Shown here in pieces: positions 15,698 through 25,613 of a DNA stretch of 64,000 nt. Position 1 is the stretch's first letter, and each line of letters begins with the position of its first letter. This DNA is from Bacillota bacterium (GTDB lineage Bacteria > Bacillota_A > Clostridia > Christensenellales > Aristaeellaceae): positions 1 to 64,000 of the forward strand of contig JAEZSP010000009.1 in assembly GCA_023421735.1 (NCBI GenBank). Direction: 5' to 3'. The notes beneath the pieces were generated by a model. The model was not told the DNA's origin and did not search any database. It saw only the letters and a list, made by a program, of their open reading frames with translations. The position numbers and the translations under genes were made by a program.

Positions 15698-15746
15698 GGC
15701 AAAAAGATCGGGTCATCTATCACCCGTTCAGTCACAATTTTCTGAC

Positions 15747-15785
15747 AAAAAAAGGCGCGCACGTTTTACGCGCGCGGCCTTTTTT
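15747..15785 (-). terminator. Bidirectional intrinsic terminator
   Basis: A GC-rich stem (aggcgcgcacgt / acgcgcgcggcct with small bulges) is flanked by T/A runs on both sides. It ends the catabolic gene run whose last stop is at 15784. Confidence 0.8.
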
Positions 15786-17532
15786 ATTTTAAATCAAATG
15801 AGAAAAGCCTGCAGTCGTTTGCGCCCCACGTTTCGAGGGGAATGAGCCGCAGTTCTCGAATGGGATGACCCACCGTATGGCGCCGCATTCGGCGTCGATT
15901 GTCCGCCTCCTGGGCGATGATCATTCCTTCCCCACCCTCGAGAATCGCCTCGATGCGGTATGCCCGGACGAGCGTCTTTGGAAGATGTGCCTCGGGCAAA
16001 TCGAGCGGACGGTTGGCAGGGAGATTGCGCTGGGGTAGCTTGTCCATGAGCATGCGATTCAGATCGCTGTCAAAGACGATGCGAACGGATTGCACAAACT
16101 GCGGCGCATCGAAATGATAGGCAACCGGCGCACCCAGCGGGACGGACACGCTGTGTGTTGTCCCATCTACAGGCCTGTCAAAGCCGTCGCGCAACGCTTC
16201 AAGCGCCGGATCAAGATGCGCAGTGCGTGCGATTTCCGAGACCGTTCGACGCGCAAAGGGCAAATAACAATCGTCCGACATGAGCGTTTCACGCAGTTCA
16301 GCGAGGTGTCTTTCATAGATGCCGCGCGGCGATGTCTTTTCGCGGATTGCGATCGCAGCCGCCGTACCCATCGCCTGTCCTAGGATTGCACAGGTGGCCA
16401 TCACGCGCGACGAACTCATTGCCGCATGCGTTACCGAGATATTGCGCCCCGCAAACATGAGATTCCCGATGTTTTTCGAATACAGGCTGCGATACGGGAT
16501 GCCGTAGGGCGATGGCGCGGGATGGAAGATGTTCGGCGCGCCGCCGGATTCAAAGCCGCGCGGGTCGTGATCGTCCATCGTCCACCCGCCGTAGGCGACG
16601 ACATCCTCAAAATGGCCGCCTGCACGCACATCGTTCTGGGTCATCACATGATCGCCGATATACCGCCTGCTTTCACGCTTGCCGGGCAGCATGCCCATCC
16701 AGTCGAGCCGCCAGTTCTTGTTCTTTTCCTTGTTTTCCGGTGCGTTTTTCACGTAATCCCAAACGCCGTAGGCGCATTTGAGCAATTCGTCGCGCACTTC
16801 TTCCGTGTCGGCAATGGTGTCGCGCGTGCCGCCGAGTTCAAGATACCAAAAATTCTCACCGGGATTGGTCAGGTCGGGAACGCGGTGACTGAGGTCCCTT
16901 TTTGTGTATCGATTCGCCCAAGCGGGCGGGATGAATGTGCTGGGCTTTTGAAATTCCCGCGCTTGCATGAGAATGCTCATGCCCATCGTCTTTTGATCAG
17001 CGATTTCAGGAGCAATGGATTCGCCGTACTCCCCGCGTGCCTCGCGTCCCATGCGGAACGCCGCGCCACAGAGCGGCGCAAGCACGCTATCCCCCGAGCA
17101 ATCGGCGAAGATTTGCGCGCGTACCGCATGATATTTTTGCGTGGTCGTCTGATACCCCGTTATGCCGATGATCCGGTTCCCGTCCATTTGGCACGCTTCG
17201 CAGGCGCAGTTGAGCAGGAGGGTCAGGTTCTCTTCGCACTTCGCGTACTCATAGAGAATCCCATCCCAGATTGAATAGTTCATATCCGGATTGCGGTAGA
17301 GATTCTCAAGCATGATCTCCTCAAGAATGCCCGTTTCGCGCATGTTTTCACCGTGCGCACCGCACACCCACATGCGAATCTCGCTCGAGGCATTGCCGCC
17401 GAGCATGGGCCGATCCTGCATGAGGACGACTTTCGCGCCGTGCCGTGCAGCGGCGACCGCACCGCAAAGTCCCGCGAGGCCGCCACCCACGACGCAGAAA
17501 TCGGTTTCATGGATCAAGGTTTCAAATTCCAC
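15784..17532 (-). CDS. FAD-dependent oxidoreductase (FAD_oxidored family)
   Basis: A 582-residue flavoprotein. The N-terminus has the Rossmann dinucleotide fold FCVVGGGLAGLCGAVAAARH, followed by MLGGNASSEIRMWVCGAHG, typical of the PF12831 FAD-dependent oxidoreductases. IFADCSGDSVLAPLCGA and FAGRNISVTHAAMSSSRVM are further FAD-contacting motifs. Proteins of this family often accompany sugar or glycoside catabolic genes; the substrate here is unknown. The start is GTG with GAGGTGG upstream. It is last in a run of dehydrogenase, dehydratase and acetyltransferase genes and is followed by a terminator. Confidence 0.85.
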   Translation of the reverse strand: MEFETLIHETDFCVVGGGLAGLCGAVAAARHGAKVVLMQDRPMLGGNASSEIRMWVCGAHGENMRETGILEEIMLENLYRNPDMNYSIWDGILYEYAKCEENLTLLLNCACEACQMDGNRIIGITGYQTTTQKYHAVRAQIFADCSGDSVLAPLCGAAFRMGREARGEYGESIAPEIADQKTMGMSILMQAREFQKPSTFIPPAWANRYTKRDLSHRVPDLTNPGENFWYLELGGTRDTIADTEEVRDELLKCAYGVWDYVKNAPENKEKNKNWRLDWMGMLPGKRESRRYIGDHVMTQNDVRAGGHFEDVVAYGGWTMDDHDPRGFESGGAPNIFHPAPSPYGIPYRSLYSKNIGNLMFAGRNISVTHAAMSSSRVMATCAILGQAMGTAAAIAIREKTSPRGIYERHLAELRETLMSDDCYLPFARRTVSEIARTAHLDPALEALRDGFDRPVDGTTHSVSVPLGAPVAYHFDAPQFVQSVRIVFDSDLNRMLMDKLPQRNLPANRPLDLPEAHLPKTLVRAYRIEAILEGGEGMIIAQEADNRRRMRRHTVGHPIRELRLIPLETWGANDCRLFSFDLK

Positions 17533-17541
17533 TCTTCCACC

Positions 17542-18219
17542 TCACATAAACCAGTAGAGACTGTCCTCCGACAGCGTGAAGCCGATCTTTTTATGGAGTG
17601 CCTGCGAAGGCAGGTTGTCGTTTTCGATCTGTGCAAACGGCACCCAGCCGCGCAAAAGATGAACCCTTGTCATATGGCGTTCGAGTGCCTCGGCGAGACC
17701 GCGGCGCCTGTATTCCGGCAGGATTTCCAAAAGACCGAGGCTTCCTTCATCGTGCGTACCGATGAATCCTGCGAGCGCACCGTCCTGAAAGATGCCGAGC
17801 ATCTCGCCTTCCTCGATCCTCCTGCGGATGTACGCATCGTCGTCCACGCTTTTATAATGCGCGCGAATGAAACCGTGAAAACGCATGTCGAGCGGGCGAA
17901 TATCGGCCTGCGGCACCGCAATTTCCTTTTTGAGATAGGCCGCTTGCCGAACCGCGAGGATTTCCGGAAAATGAAAGCGTTCCGCGAGGCAGGCGCGGCT
18001 CATGGGATCGTGCGCGACGAGCAAATGCGGGTCGGTGATTTGCGCGATCATCGCATGCACCGCATTTTCCGCCGCGGCCGCAAGCATGTACGACTGTGCG
18101 CGGCGGTCATAAACCATGACGCCGTCCGGCTGGTCATACAGGATTTCCGCATTGCCGCGCCGGATCGATTCGGTCATCATGATGTGCAAAATCGGTTTTG
18201 TTTGGAGAAATTCTACCAT
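17542..18219 (-). CDS. GNAT-family N-acetyltransferase
   Basis: A 225-residue protein with the GNAT acetyl-CoA motif A in its C-terminal half: LGLLEILPEYRRRGLAEALE, including the RRRGLA pyrophosphate loop. Motif B (FAQIENDNLPSQALHKKIGF) follows, with the final beta strand near the C-terminus. The N-terminal ~100 residues are a second, poorly conserved GNAT-like half. The start overlaps the stop of the galactonate dehydratase gene by seven bases, so the two are coupled. The substrate is unknown. Confidence 0.85.
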   Translation of the reverse strand: MVEFLQTKPILHIMMTESIRRGNAEILYDQPDGVMVYDRRAQSYMLAAAAENAVHAMIAQITDPHLLVAHDPMSRACLAERFHFPEILAVRQAAYLKKEIAVPQADIRPLDMRFHGFIRAHYKSVDDDAYIRRRIEEGEMLGIFQDGALAGFIGTHDEGSLGLLEILPEYRRRGLAEALERHMTRVHLLRGWVPFAQIENDNLPSQALHKKIGFTLSEDSLYWFM

Positions 18220-19361
18220 TCTGCCACCGCGCCGTCCGCATCGCGCCAGATGGGGTTGTGCCAGTCGTGCCCCTGTTCAGCCATCTTGCGCACGTATTCC
18301 TCGTCGATGTCAATGCCCAGACCCGGCTTTTGAAGGAGCTCGACATGGCCATTCTGATAAATGAACACATCGGGATCCTTGAGGTATTTCAGCAGGTCAA
18401 AGCCCTTGTTGTAATGAATGTTGAGGCTCTGCTCCTGAATGAAGGCATTGGGTGAAGTAAAATCGACCTGCAAACACGCCGCGAGCGCGATGGGTCCGAG
18501 CGGGCAATGCGGCGCGAGCGCCACGTCGTAGGCTTCCGCCATGGCGGCGATCTTGCGCGTTTCGAGGATGCCGCCGCAATGGCTCACATCCGGCTGCACA
18601 ATGTCCACGCCGCCGCGCGCGAGCATGCGCTTGAAGCCCCAGCGGGTGTAATTGCGCTCACCGGTCGCAATCGGGATGTGCGAGGTGCGCGCGAGTTCGA
18701 GGAATTCATCTTCATTTTCGGTGAGCACGGGTTCCTCGACGAACATAAGGTCGTATGGCTCGAGCTTTTTCATGAGCACCTTTGCCATGGTCTTGTGAAC
18801 GCGGCCGTGAAAGTCCATGGCAACAGCGAGCTTATTCCCCACGGCATCACGGATGGCTGCCACGCGCGCTGCCGCGGCATCAAGCTTGTCATACGAATCG
18901 ATCCACTTCAGCTCGTCCGTCGCGTTCATCTTGACGGCGGAATAGCCCTGCCGATAAGCCTCCTGCGCGGCTTCCGCGGTATCGCGCGGATGATCGCCGC
19001 CGATCCAACGATAGACCTGAATCCGGTCGCGCACCTTGCCGCCGAGCATCTGCCAGACGGGCATGTTGTGGTACTTGCCCTTGGCATCCCACATGGCCTG
19101 CTCGATCCCCGAGATGGCGCTTGTAAGAACCGGGCCGCCGCGATAGAAGCCCGCGCGATAGAGCGTCTGGAACATGTCCTCGATATCCTCGCAGGATTTC
19201 CCGATAATCGCGCTCTTCATTTCATTCACGCACGCCGCGACGGAATCCGCACGGCCCTCGACCACGGGTTCACCCCAGCCAACGACGCCTGATTCCGTCG
19301 TCAGCTTGAGAAACAGCCAACGCGGCGGTACCTTGAACAGCTCGATCGACCTGATTTTCAT
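18213..19361 (-). CDS. dgoD: D-galactonate dehydratase (enolase superfamily)
   Basis: A 382-residue protein, the same length and very similar throughout to DgoD, which dehydrates D-galactonate to 2-keto-3-deoxygalactonate in the De Ley-Doudoroff-type pathway. Key family motifs are intact: VVGWGEPVVEGRA, the first metal ligand and base in AMDFHGRV, the second in VEEPV, the third in ATGERNYTRWGF, and the catalytic His in LAPHCPLGPIALAACLQ. It ends GAVAEW like the enterobacterial protein. Its 3' end overlaps the GNAT gene and its 5' end overlaps the preceding dehydrogenase stop by four bases. No aldolase or kinase for the downstream steps is in view. Confidence 0.92.
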   Translation of the reverse strand: MKIRSIELFKVPPRWLFLKLTTESGVVGWGEPVVEGRADSVAACVNEMKSAIIGKSCEDIEDMFQTLYRAGFYRGGPVLTSAISGIEQAMWDAKGKYHNMPVWQMLGGKVRDRIQVYRWIGGDHPRDTAEAAQEAYRQGYSAVKMNATDELKWIDSYDKLDAAAARVAAIRDAVGNKLAVAMDFHGRVHKTMAKVLMKKLEPYDLMFVEEPVLTENEDEFLELARTSHIPIATGERNYTRWGFKRMLARGGVDIVQPDVSHCGGILETRKIAAMAEAYDVALAPHCPLGPIALAACLQVDFTSPNAFIQEQSLNIHYNKGFDLLKYLKDPDVFIYQNGHVELLQKPGLGIDIDEEYVRKMAEQGHDWHNPIWRDADGAVAEW

Positions 19362-20227
19362 ACCTCTTCCTCCCTGTATGCGCGAATGAGCGCCTGTGTC
19401 CCCTCATCCCCGCGACCCGTCTGGGCAAGCCCCTCGAATTCCTCGAGTACATGCTCCAACACGGGCAGCGCACGGTTCCGGTCGAGCGATTCCTCGTCCG
19501 CCAGCTTCATATCCTTGATGAAGTGTTTGATGGCAAACCCGGGCGCGAAGTCGTTTTCGATCATCTTGGGTGCGTTGTTCTCAAGCTGCCACGATCCCGC
19601 AGCGCCCGTTCCAATGGTGTCGAGCATCTTCTGCCGATCAAGCCCCACGCGCTCCGCATAGGCCATTGCCTCGACAACTCCTGCGAGCGCGCCCGCAACG
19701 GCGATCTGGTTGGCAAGCTTGGTGTGCTGACCCATGCCGGACTCGCCCTCGTAGCGGATGTTTTCACCCATGCATGTTAAAATGGGCAGACTTTTGTGAA
19801 ATGCCGCCTCATCCCCGCCGACCATGACGGCGAGCGTGCCCTTCTGCGCGCCGATGTCGCCACCCGAAACGGGCGCGTCGAGCGCAAACAGGTTTCGCTC
19901 CTGCGCCGCCGCGTAGATGCGACGGGCGAGTTTGGGGCTCGATGTCGTCATATCAATGAGGGTTGTTCCCTCCTCCACATTCTCGATGATGCCATACTGT
20001 CCAAAATAGACGTCTTCGACGTCCTTGGGATTGCCGACCATGGTCACGACAAAGGATGCGTCGCGCACGCAATCCACGATGGAAGCCGCCCACTGGGCGC
20101 CCTTTTCGACCACGCCGTCGCACTTTTCCTTTGTCCGGGAATAGACATTGACCTCGTATCCGCTTTTTAAGATGTTTTCGACCATTGGGCTCCCCATTGT
20201 GCCAATGCCGATGAAAGCAATTCTCAT
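19358..20227 (-). CDS. 3-hydroxyisobutyrate/tartronate-semialdehyde-type dehydrogenase
   Basis: A 289-residue beta-hydroxyacid dehydrogenase. The N-terminal NAD(P) fold FIGIGTMGSPMVENIL is followed by the substrate motif DAPVSGGDIGAQKGTLAVMVGG, and GMGQHTKLANQIAV carries the catalytic Lys. These are hallmarks of the GarR/MmsB family. Given the galactonate dehydratase next to it, a sugar-acid semialdehyde is a likely substrate. Start 20227 has AAGGAGG eight bases upstream. It lies only 26 bases after the polC stop, with no terminator between, so it may be read from the polC operon. Confidence 0.85.
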   Translation of the reverse strand: MRIAFIGIGTMGSPMVENILKSGYEVNVYSRTKEKCDGVVEKGAQWAASIVDCVRDASFVVTMVGNPKDVEDVYFGQYGIIENVEEGTTLIDMTTSSPKLARRIYAAAQERNLFALDAPVSGGDIGAQKGTLAVMVGGDEAAFHKSLPILTCMGENIRYEGESGMGQHTKLANQIAVAGALAGVVEAMAYAERVGLDRQKMLDTIGTGAAGSWQLENNAPKMIENDFAPGFAIKHFIKDMKLADEESLDRNRALPVLEHVLEEFEGLAQTGRGDEGTQALIRAYREEEV

Positions 20228-20253
20228 GATGTTTCCTCCTTGCGTCCTTCCGA

Positions 20254-23200
20254 TCAAACCATTCCAAAGTCGAACAGCGTCACTTGGCTCGTTGCGGGCA
20301 AATCGCCCAGCGCGCCGACCTGTCTGAGCTGTTCAATCGTCGATTTTGCCACCTTGCGTCCGACCATGTCCTCCTGTGAGATAAACGCACCCGCCGCACG
20401 CGCCTTCACGAGTGCCTCAGCGGCGTTCAGTCCAATGCCAGGGAGCGATGAAATCGGCGGGCGGATCGCGCCATCCTCAATCTCAAACGAGCCCGCGGTC
20501 GATTTATAAATGTCGACGGGCAGAAGATGAATGCCGCGCAGATTCATCTCCACCAGAATTTCAAGCACCGTATACTGCCCGTCTTTGCGCTCGCGCTCGG
20601 TCTTTTCGAGGGAGTTGATGTCCTCCATGATAGAGCGCAGCGCGTCCAGGTCATCCGTCGCCATCTGCGCGCCATCGAAGGATTCGGCGTTTCGCATGAG
20701 GTAACAGGCGTAGTAGGCGAGCGGATAATCAATCTTGAAGTACGCAATCCGAAGCGCCATTGTCACGTATGCGACGGCATGCGCCTTTGGAAACATGTAC
20801 TTGATCTTTTTGCAGCTGTCTATGTACCAATCGGGCGTATCGGCCTCCGCGATGGCCTGTTCCATCTCCGGTTTGAGTCCCTTGCCCTTTCGGACGTCCT
20901 CCATGATCTTAAACGCCATCTCGCTCTCGACGCCGCGCGCGATCAGCGCGTTCATAATGTCGTCGCGCGTACAGAAGCATTCTTTGAGCGGCACGCCGCG
21001 CTTGACGAGATCCTGGGTGTTGCCGAGCCACACGTCGGTTCCGTGGGAAAGGCCGGAAATGCGGACGAGTTCTTCCATGGTGCTCGGCCTGGTGTCGACC
21101 AGCATACCACGCACAAAGCGCGTGCCAAATTCCGGAATACCCAGCGTACCAGTCGGAGCGCCCAATTCCTCTTCCGTCAACCCCAGCGCCTTGGGACTTG
21201 AAAACAGCGAGATGATCCGGCTGAAAATCTCCGCGTCGTGAAGGGGCACATCCTGCGGAGCGATGCCCGTGATGTCCTGAAGCTTTCGCAGCATCGTCGG
21301 GTCATCATGCCCGAGGATATCGAGCTTCACGAGGATGTCGTGCATGGAGCCGAAATCGAAGTGCGTGGTGGTCTGATCGCTCGACTGGTCGTCCGCCGGA
21401 TGCTGGATGGCGGTGAATTGGTAGATTTCATAGTCCTTGGGAAGGACCACCATGCCCGCCGGATGCTGCCCGGTCGTGCGCTTCACGCCCGTAATGCCGC
21501 GCGCAAGACGCTCCTTCTCCGCGTTTGTGAGCGCCTTTTCGTGCGCCTCCGCGTACTTGAGCACGTACCCATAAGCGGTCTTTTCCGCAATGGTGCCGAT
21601 GGTGCCCGCACGGAACACGTTTTCCGCGCCAAAGAGTTCCTTGACATAGGCATGCGCCTTGCCCTGATATTCGCCGGAAAAGTTGAGGTCGATGTCCGGC
21701 ACTTTATTGCCTTTGAAGCCCAGAAAGACCTCGAAGGGGATGTTGAAGCCGTCCTTGTCCATCTGCGCGCCGCAGACGGGACAGATTTTCGGCGGCAGAT
21801 CGAGCCCGCAGGTGTAGTCCTTCGGCACGTCAAATTCGTTGTGCTTGCACGCGGGACAAACATAGTGCGGTTCGAGCGAATTGACCTCCGTAATGCCCGA
21901 AAGGTACGCAACCAGGGACGAACCGACAGAGCCGCGCGAACCGACGATATACCCGTCCGCCAGCGATTTCTGCACCAGCTTGACGGCGATCATGTAAAGC
22001 GTCGAGAAGCCGTAGCCGATGATCGCGCCCAGCTCCTTGTCGATCCGCTTTTGCACGATGTCGGGGAGTGGATCACCGTAGATTTCGCGGGCGCGGTCGA
22101 ATGTGCGCGCGCGCAGCTCATCCTCCGCATCCTCCCAGACCGGCTGGAAAGTCTCCTTTCCCTCTGGATGCTTGATGTGAAAGTTCGTCGGTTCGATCAT
22201 GTCCGCAATCTGGTTTGGCACATCGACGACCACCCGCTCCGCCACGTCGCAGCCGAGGTAGGAGAATTCGTCGATCATCTCATCCGTGGATTTGAAATAG
22301 AGCGGCGGCTGTTCCTCCGCGTCGGAAAAACCCTTGGTATCCATGAGGATGGTGCGGTAGATGGCATCCGTGGGTTCAAGAAAGTGCACGTCGCCCGTCG
22401 CGGCAACCGGGATGCCGAGCCGATCGCCCAGCTCCACAATTCTTTGGTTCAGTTCACGCACATCATCGAGCGAGCCGACTTTGCCCTCGCGCACCAGAAA
22501 CGCATTGTTGCCGGCAGGCTGGATTTCGAGATAGTCGTAAAACTTGGCGATGGACTCCAGCTTTTTGTCGTCCGCGCCTGCAACGAGCGCGCGATAGAGC
22601 TCGCCCGATTCGCAGGCGGAACCGACGATCAATCCCTCGCGGTATTTCGCAATGAGCCCGCGTGGAATGCGGGGCGTGCGGTGAAAGTAATTGAGGTGTC
22701 CCTCGCTCACGAGCCGGTTGAGGTTGGTAATGCCGATCTGGTTTTTCGCCAGGAGGATAATGTGGAAAGCCTCGCTCCCCGCGTCGGTTTCGAAAGCGGT
22801 ATTGATGTCCATCAACCGAATGATCGGGCGGCGCGCTTCCATGGTCTCAAGCGATTTGAGCATCATAAGGGAGGTCGCGCGCGCGTCGTGCACCGCGCGG
22901 TGCGCGTTGGTCAGCGAGATATCGAGCATCTTGCAGAGCGTTCCGAGTTTGTGGTTTTTCGACTGCGGGTAAAGGTTGCGCGCGAGCGCGAGCGTGTCGA
23001 GCACGGGATAATCGAACTTCCGCCCAATCTTTCCGAGCGCGCGGGCAATAAACGCCATATCGAAGGAGGCGTTATGCGCCGCGAGCACCGCGCCGCCCAT
23101 GAAGCTGACGAATTCCGGCATGACTTCCTCGATGGACGGCATGCCGCGCAACATGGCGGTCGTAATCCCGGTGATCTCGACGATCTTATCGGGCAGCGCA

Positions 23201-24573
23201 CGCCCCGGATTGATGAGCTGCGAAAATTCGGCCACCTCGACGCCGTTTTCGATGCGCACCGCGCCGATTTCGATAATCTCATCGCGCGCGGAATTGAGAC
23301 CCGTGGTCTCGACGTCGAGCACCACGAACGCAGCGCCCGAAAGTTTTTGTTCGCCGGCATTCGTCACGATCGAGGGCGCGTCGTTGATCAGGTAGCCCTC
23401 GCAGCCGGGAATGAGCTTAACGCCCGTCTTTTTCGCCTGAAAAAACGCGTCCGGGAACGCCTGTACCACGCCGTGATCCGTGATCGCCAGCGCCTTGTGT
23501 CCCCAGTCCTTTGCGCGTTTGAAGAGATCCGAAACGGATGCGCATGCGTCCATGGTGCTCATCTGCGTGTGGCAGTGAAGCTCCACGCGCTTTTTGCCGT
23601 AGACATCCTCGCGCACGGGCCGCTGCGCAGTCATGATGTCCGAAACCATCAGCATCATCTCGCGCTTAAAGTCGTCATAACGGTAATTGCCGCGTGCTTT
23701 GATCCACATGCCGTCCTTGAGCGCCGCCGCGAGCGCGTCCGCCTGTTTCTGTACGGACTGCGCGTCGTCCCGGCTCTTGACCCCAGTCAAAAACATTTTG
23801 CAGTTGACCGAGCCTTGGTAATCCGTCATGGAGAACGTGGCGATTTTGGTCTGACCGTTTTTCGCATCGCGCATTTCAAGACCCGAAACTTCGCCCTTGA
23901 CCGTGGCGCGGCCCGTATCCTCCGTCAGCTCGCTCATCGGAATCGGATGATCGGCAATCGACCTTCCATACACCGCCTCTGACGGTTTCTGGCACTTCGG
24001 CTTGTCGGAGACACCCTTTTTCGCCTCTTCAGCGAACATATCGAGTTCCTTTTGGCGCGCATCTTGAATCTCAAGGAGCTTTTTGTCGTCCTCCCCCGTC
24101 ACCTTGATCTGCGCTTTGGCGGAGATGCCGAAAAGCCGGAGGAGCAACTCCTCCAGCAATTGATCCACGTTTCTCCCCTTTAAAAACGCCGCGCCATCGG
24201 CGGAGCAGACGCACACGGTGAGTTTTCCATCCGCAAGCTTCCACTCGGCGTGATCCCATTCGAGAAAGGGCATGGACGCGGGGCTTTCATGGGCCACAAG
24301 CTCCGAAAGAAGCCCCGTGGCGATCTTGATGTCCTGTTCCACCGCCTCGCGCATGGCGGGATATTGCACCGCAACCGTGACGCGCACGGAAGGGAACGCG
24401 CCGACAAAGGCGCCTTCGAGCACCTTGAATTCTTTACGCGAGAGAAAGCGTGACGCATTCAGGATGATGACCATCGCGCCTGTCGACTTTGAAATCTGTA
24501 CCCGCGCGAGCTTGACAAGCGCCGCAAGCGCGGGATCCGCCTTTTCCACGAGTTGCCGCCAGAGTTCCGCCAT
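20254..24573 (-). CDS. polC: DNA polymerase III PolC-type catalytic subunit
   Basis: A 1439-residue Gram-positive replicative polymerase, full length. Domains in order are: the N-terminal region; an OB fold (residues ~210-310); the PHP domain beginning ELHCHTQMS (~331); an inserted DnaQ-like proofreading exonuclease with FVVLDVETTG (~415); the rest of PHP; a four-Cys zinc module CPACKHNEF and CPVCG (~902-930); and the catalytic palm with PDIDLNFSGEYQ (~961) carrying the metal-binding aspartates. It ends the rpsB-to-polC block and starts three bases after the ispG stop, so it is translationally linked to it. Confidence 0.97.
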   Translation of the reverse strand: MAELWRQLVEKADPALAALVKLARVQISKSTGAMVIILNASRFLSRKEFKVLEGAFVGAFPSVRVTVAVQYPAMREAVEQDIKIATGLLSELVAHESPASMPFLEWDHAEWKLADGKLTVCVCSADGAAFLKGRNVDQLLEELLLRLFGISAKAQIKVTGEDDKKLLEIQDARQKELDMFAEEAKKGVSDKPKCQKPSEAVYGRSIADHPIPMSELTEDTGRATVKGEVSGLEMRDAKNGQTKIATFSMTDYQGSVNCKMFLTGVKSRDDAQSVQKQADALAAALKDGMWIKARGNYRYDDFKREMMLMVSDIMTAQRPVREDVYGKKRVELHCHTQMSTMDACASVSDLFKRAKDWGHKALAITDHGVVQAFPDAFFQAKKTGVKLIPGCEGYLINDAPSIVTNAGEQKLSGAAFVVLDVETTGLNSARDEIIEIGAVRIENGVEVAEFSQLINPGRALPDKIVEITGITTAMLRGMPSIEEVMPEFVSFMGGAVLAAHNASFDMAFIARALGKIGRKFDYPVLDTLALARNLYPQSKNHKLGTLCKMLDISLTNAHRAVHDARATSLMMLKSLETMEARRPIIRLMDINTAFETDAGSEAFHIILLAKNQIGITNLNRLVSEGHLNYFHRTPRIPRGLIAKYREGLIVGSACESGELYRALVAGADDKKLESIAKFYDYLEIQPAGNNAFLVREGKVGSLDDVRELNQRIVELGDRLGIPVAATGDVHFLEPTDAIYRTILMDTKGFSDAEEQPPLYFKSTDEMIDEFSYLGCDVAERVVVDVPNQIADMIEPTNFHIKHPEGKETFQPVWEDAEDELRARTFDRAREIYGDPLPDIVQKRIDKELGAIIGYGFSTLYMIAVKLVQKSLADGYIVGSRGSVGSSLVAYLSGITEVNSLEPHYVCPACKHNEFDVPKDYTCGLDLPPKICPVCGAQMDKDGFNIPFEVFLGFKGNKVPDIDLNFSGEYQGKAHAYVKELFGAENVFRAGTIGTIAEKTAYGYVLKYAEAHEKALTNAEKERLARGITGVKRTTGQHPAGMVVLPKDYEIYQFTAIQHPADDQSSDQTTTHFDFGSMHDILVKLDILGHDDPTMLRKLQDITGIAPQDVPLHDAEIFSRIISLFSSPKALGLTEEELGAPTGTLGIPEFGTRFVRGMLVDTRPSTMEELVRISGLSHGTDVWLGNTQDLVKRGVPLKECFCTRDDIMNALIARGVESEMAFKIMEDVRKGKGLKPEMEQAIAEADTPDWYIDSCKKIKYMFPKAHAVAYVTMALRIAYFKIDYPLAYYACYLMRNAESFDGAQMATDDLDALRSIMEDINSLEKTERERKDGQYTVLEILVEMNLRGIHLLPVDIYKSTAGSFEIEDGAIRPPISSLPGIGLNAAEALVKARAAGAFISQEDMVGRKVAKSTIEQLRQVGALGDLPATSQVTLFDFGMV

Positions 24574-24575
24574 TT

Positions 24576-25613
24576 CTAAACCCGCTTCCGTATTTCATCG
24601 ATGAGCGCGTTGGCAAGGTCCCCCGTCACCTTGACCGGAGGTTCGCCCCTCACAAACAGCGCGCCGCCATCCTTTCCGCCCGCAATGCCGATGTCCGCCT
24701 CACGTGCCTCGCCGGGCCCATTCACAACGCAGCCCATCACGGCGACGCGCAAGGGCTTTCTTACGTCCTTCGTCGCCTCGCGCACGCGGTTTGCGATGTC
24801 TTCCACGTCGATGCACGTGCGCCCGCAGGTTGGGCAGGAAACGATCTCCACATAATCATGCCGCAACCCGCATGCGCGCAGGATTTCAAGGCCCGCATAG
24901 ACCTCCTGAACAGGGTCGCCCGTGAGGGATACGCGAATGGTATCGCCGATGCCCTCCATGAGTAGGGTGCCGATGCCGACCGCCGATTTGACCATTCCGG
25001 TCGCCATGGTACCCGATTCGGTGACGCCGATGTGCTGAGGGTAGTCGGAAACGGCGGCGGCGTGGCGACAGGCGTCGACCATGGTTTTGACATTCGTTGC
25101 TTTATAGGAGATGGCGATGTCCGAAAAGCCCGCGTCTTCGAGCATGCGCGCGTGGGAAAGCCCGCTTTCGACGAGTCCTTCCGGCGTCACGCCACCGTAC
25201 TTTTTGAGGATATGCTGTTCGAGTGAGCCGGAATTGACGCCGATGCGCACGGGCACATGATGCATCTTCAGGCAATCGGCGAGAATGCGCACGTTCTTTT
25301 CCCCGCCGATATTGCCGGGGTTGATGCGCACCTTGGCGATGCCGTTTTCAGCCGACTTGACCGCAAGCCGATAATCGAAGTGGATATCCGCAACGAGGGG
25401 CACGGGGCTTTTTTCGACCAGCGTTTTGACCGCGTCGGCGCACGCTTCGTCGTAGACCGACACGCGCACGATGTCCGCGCCCGCCCGTGCGGCGGACGTA
25501 ATCTGCAGAAGCGTCGCTTCCACGTCGCGGGTGTCGGTGTTCGTCATGGTCTGTACCGTCACAGGCGCGCCCCCGCCGATTTTGACGCCGCCCACAATAA
25601 TCTGTCGCGTCAT
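24576..25613 (-). CDS. ispG: 4-hydroxy-3-methylbut-2-enyl-diphosphate synthase
   Basis: A 345-residue IspG/GcpE, the penultimate enzyme of the MEP isoprenoid pathway, converting MEcPP to HMBPP with a [4Fe-4S] cluster. It has the N-terminal TIM-barrel motif PVTVQTMTNTDTRD and RINPGNIGG. The C-terminal cluster-binding part has SCPTCGRTCIDVEDIA and VNGPGEAREADIGIAGG. Length and motif order are those of the short bacterial form. It overlaps rseP by four bases and sits in the same block as dxr and uppS, also of isoprenoid metabolism. Confidence 0.96.
   Translation of the reverse strand: MTRQIIVGGVKIGGGAPVTVQTMTNTDTRDVEATLLQITSAARAGADIVRVSVYDEACADAVKTLVEKSPVPLVADIHFDYRLAVKSAENGIAKVRINPGNIGGEKNVRILADCLKMHHVPVRIGVNSGSLEQHILKKYGGVTPEGLVESGLSHARMLEDAGFSDIAISYKATNVKTMVDACRHAAAVSDYPQHIGVTESGTMATGMVKSAVGIGTLLMEGIGDTIRVSLTGDPVQEVYAGLEILRACGLRHDYVEIVSCPTCGRTCIDVEDIANRVREATKDVRKPLRVAVMGCVVNGPGEAREADIGIAGGKDGGALFVRGEPPVKVTGDLANALIDEIRKRV

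Noticed and set aside
21238..23982. A 914-codon forward open frame antisense to polC
   Set aside because: It lies entirely opposite polC, shows an Arg/His/Val-rich composition typical of antisense GC-rich frames, and has no domain. The same applies to the forward frame at 20527-21201.
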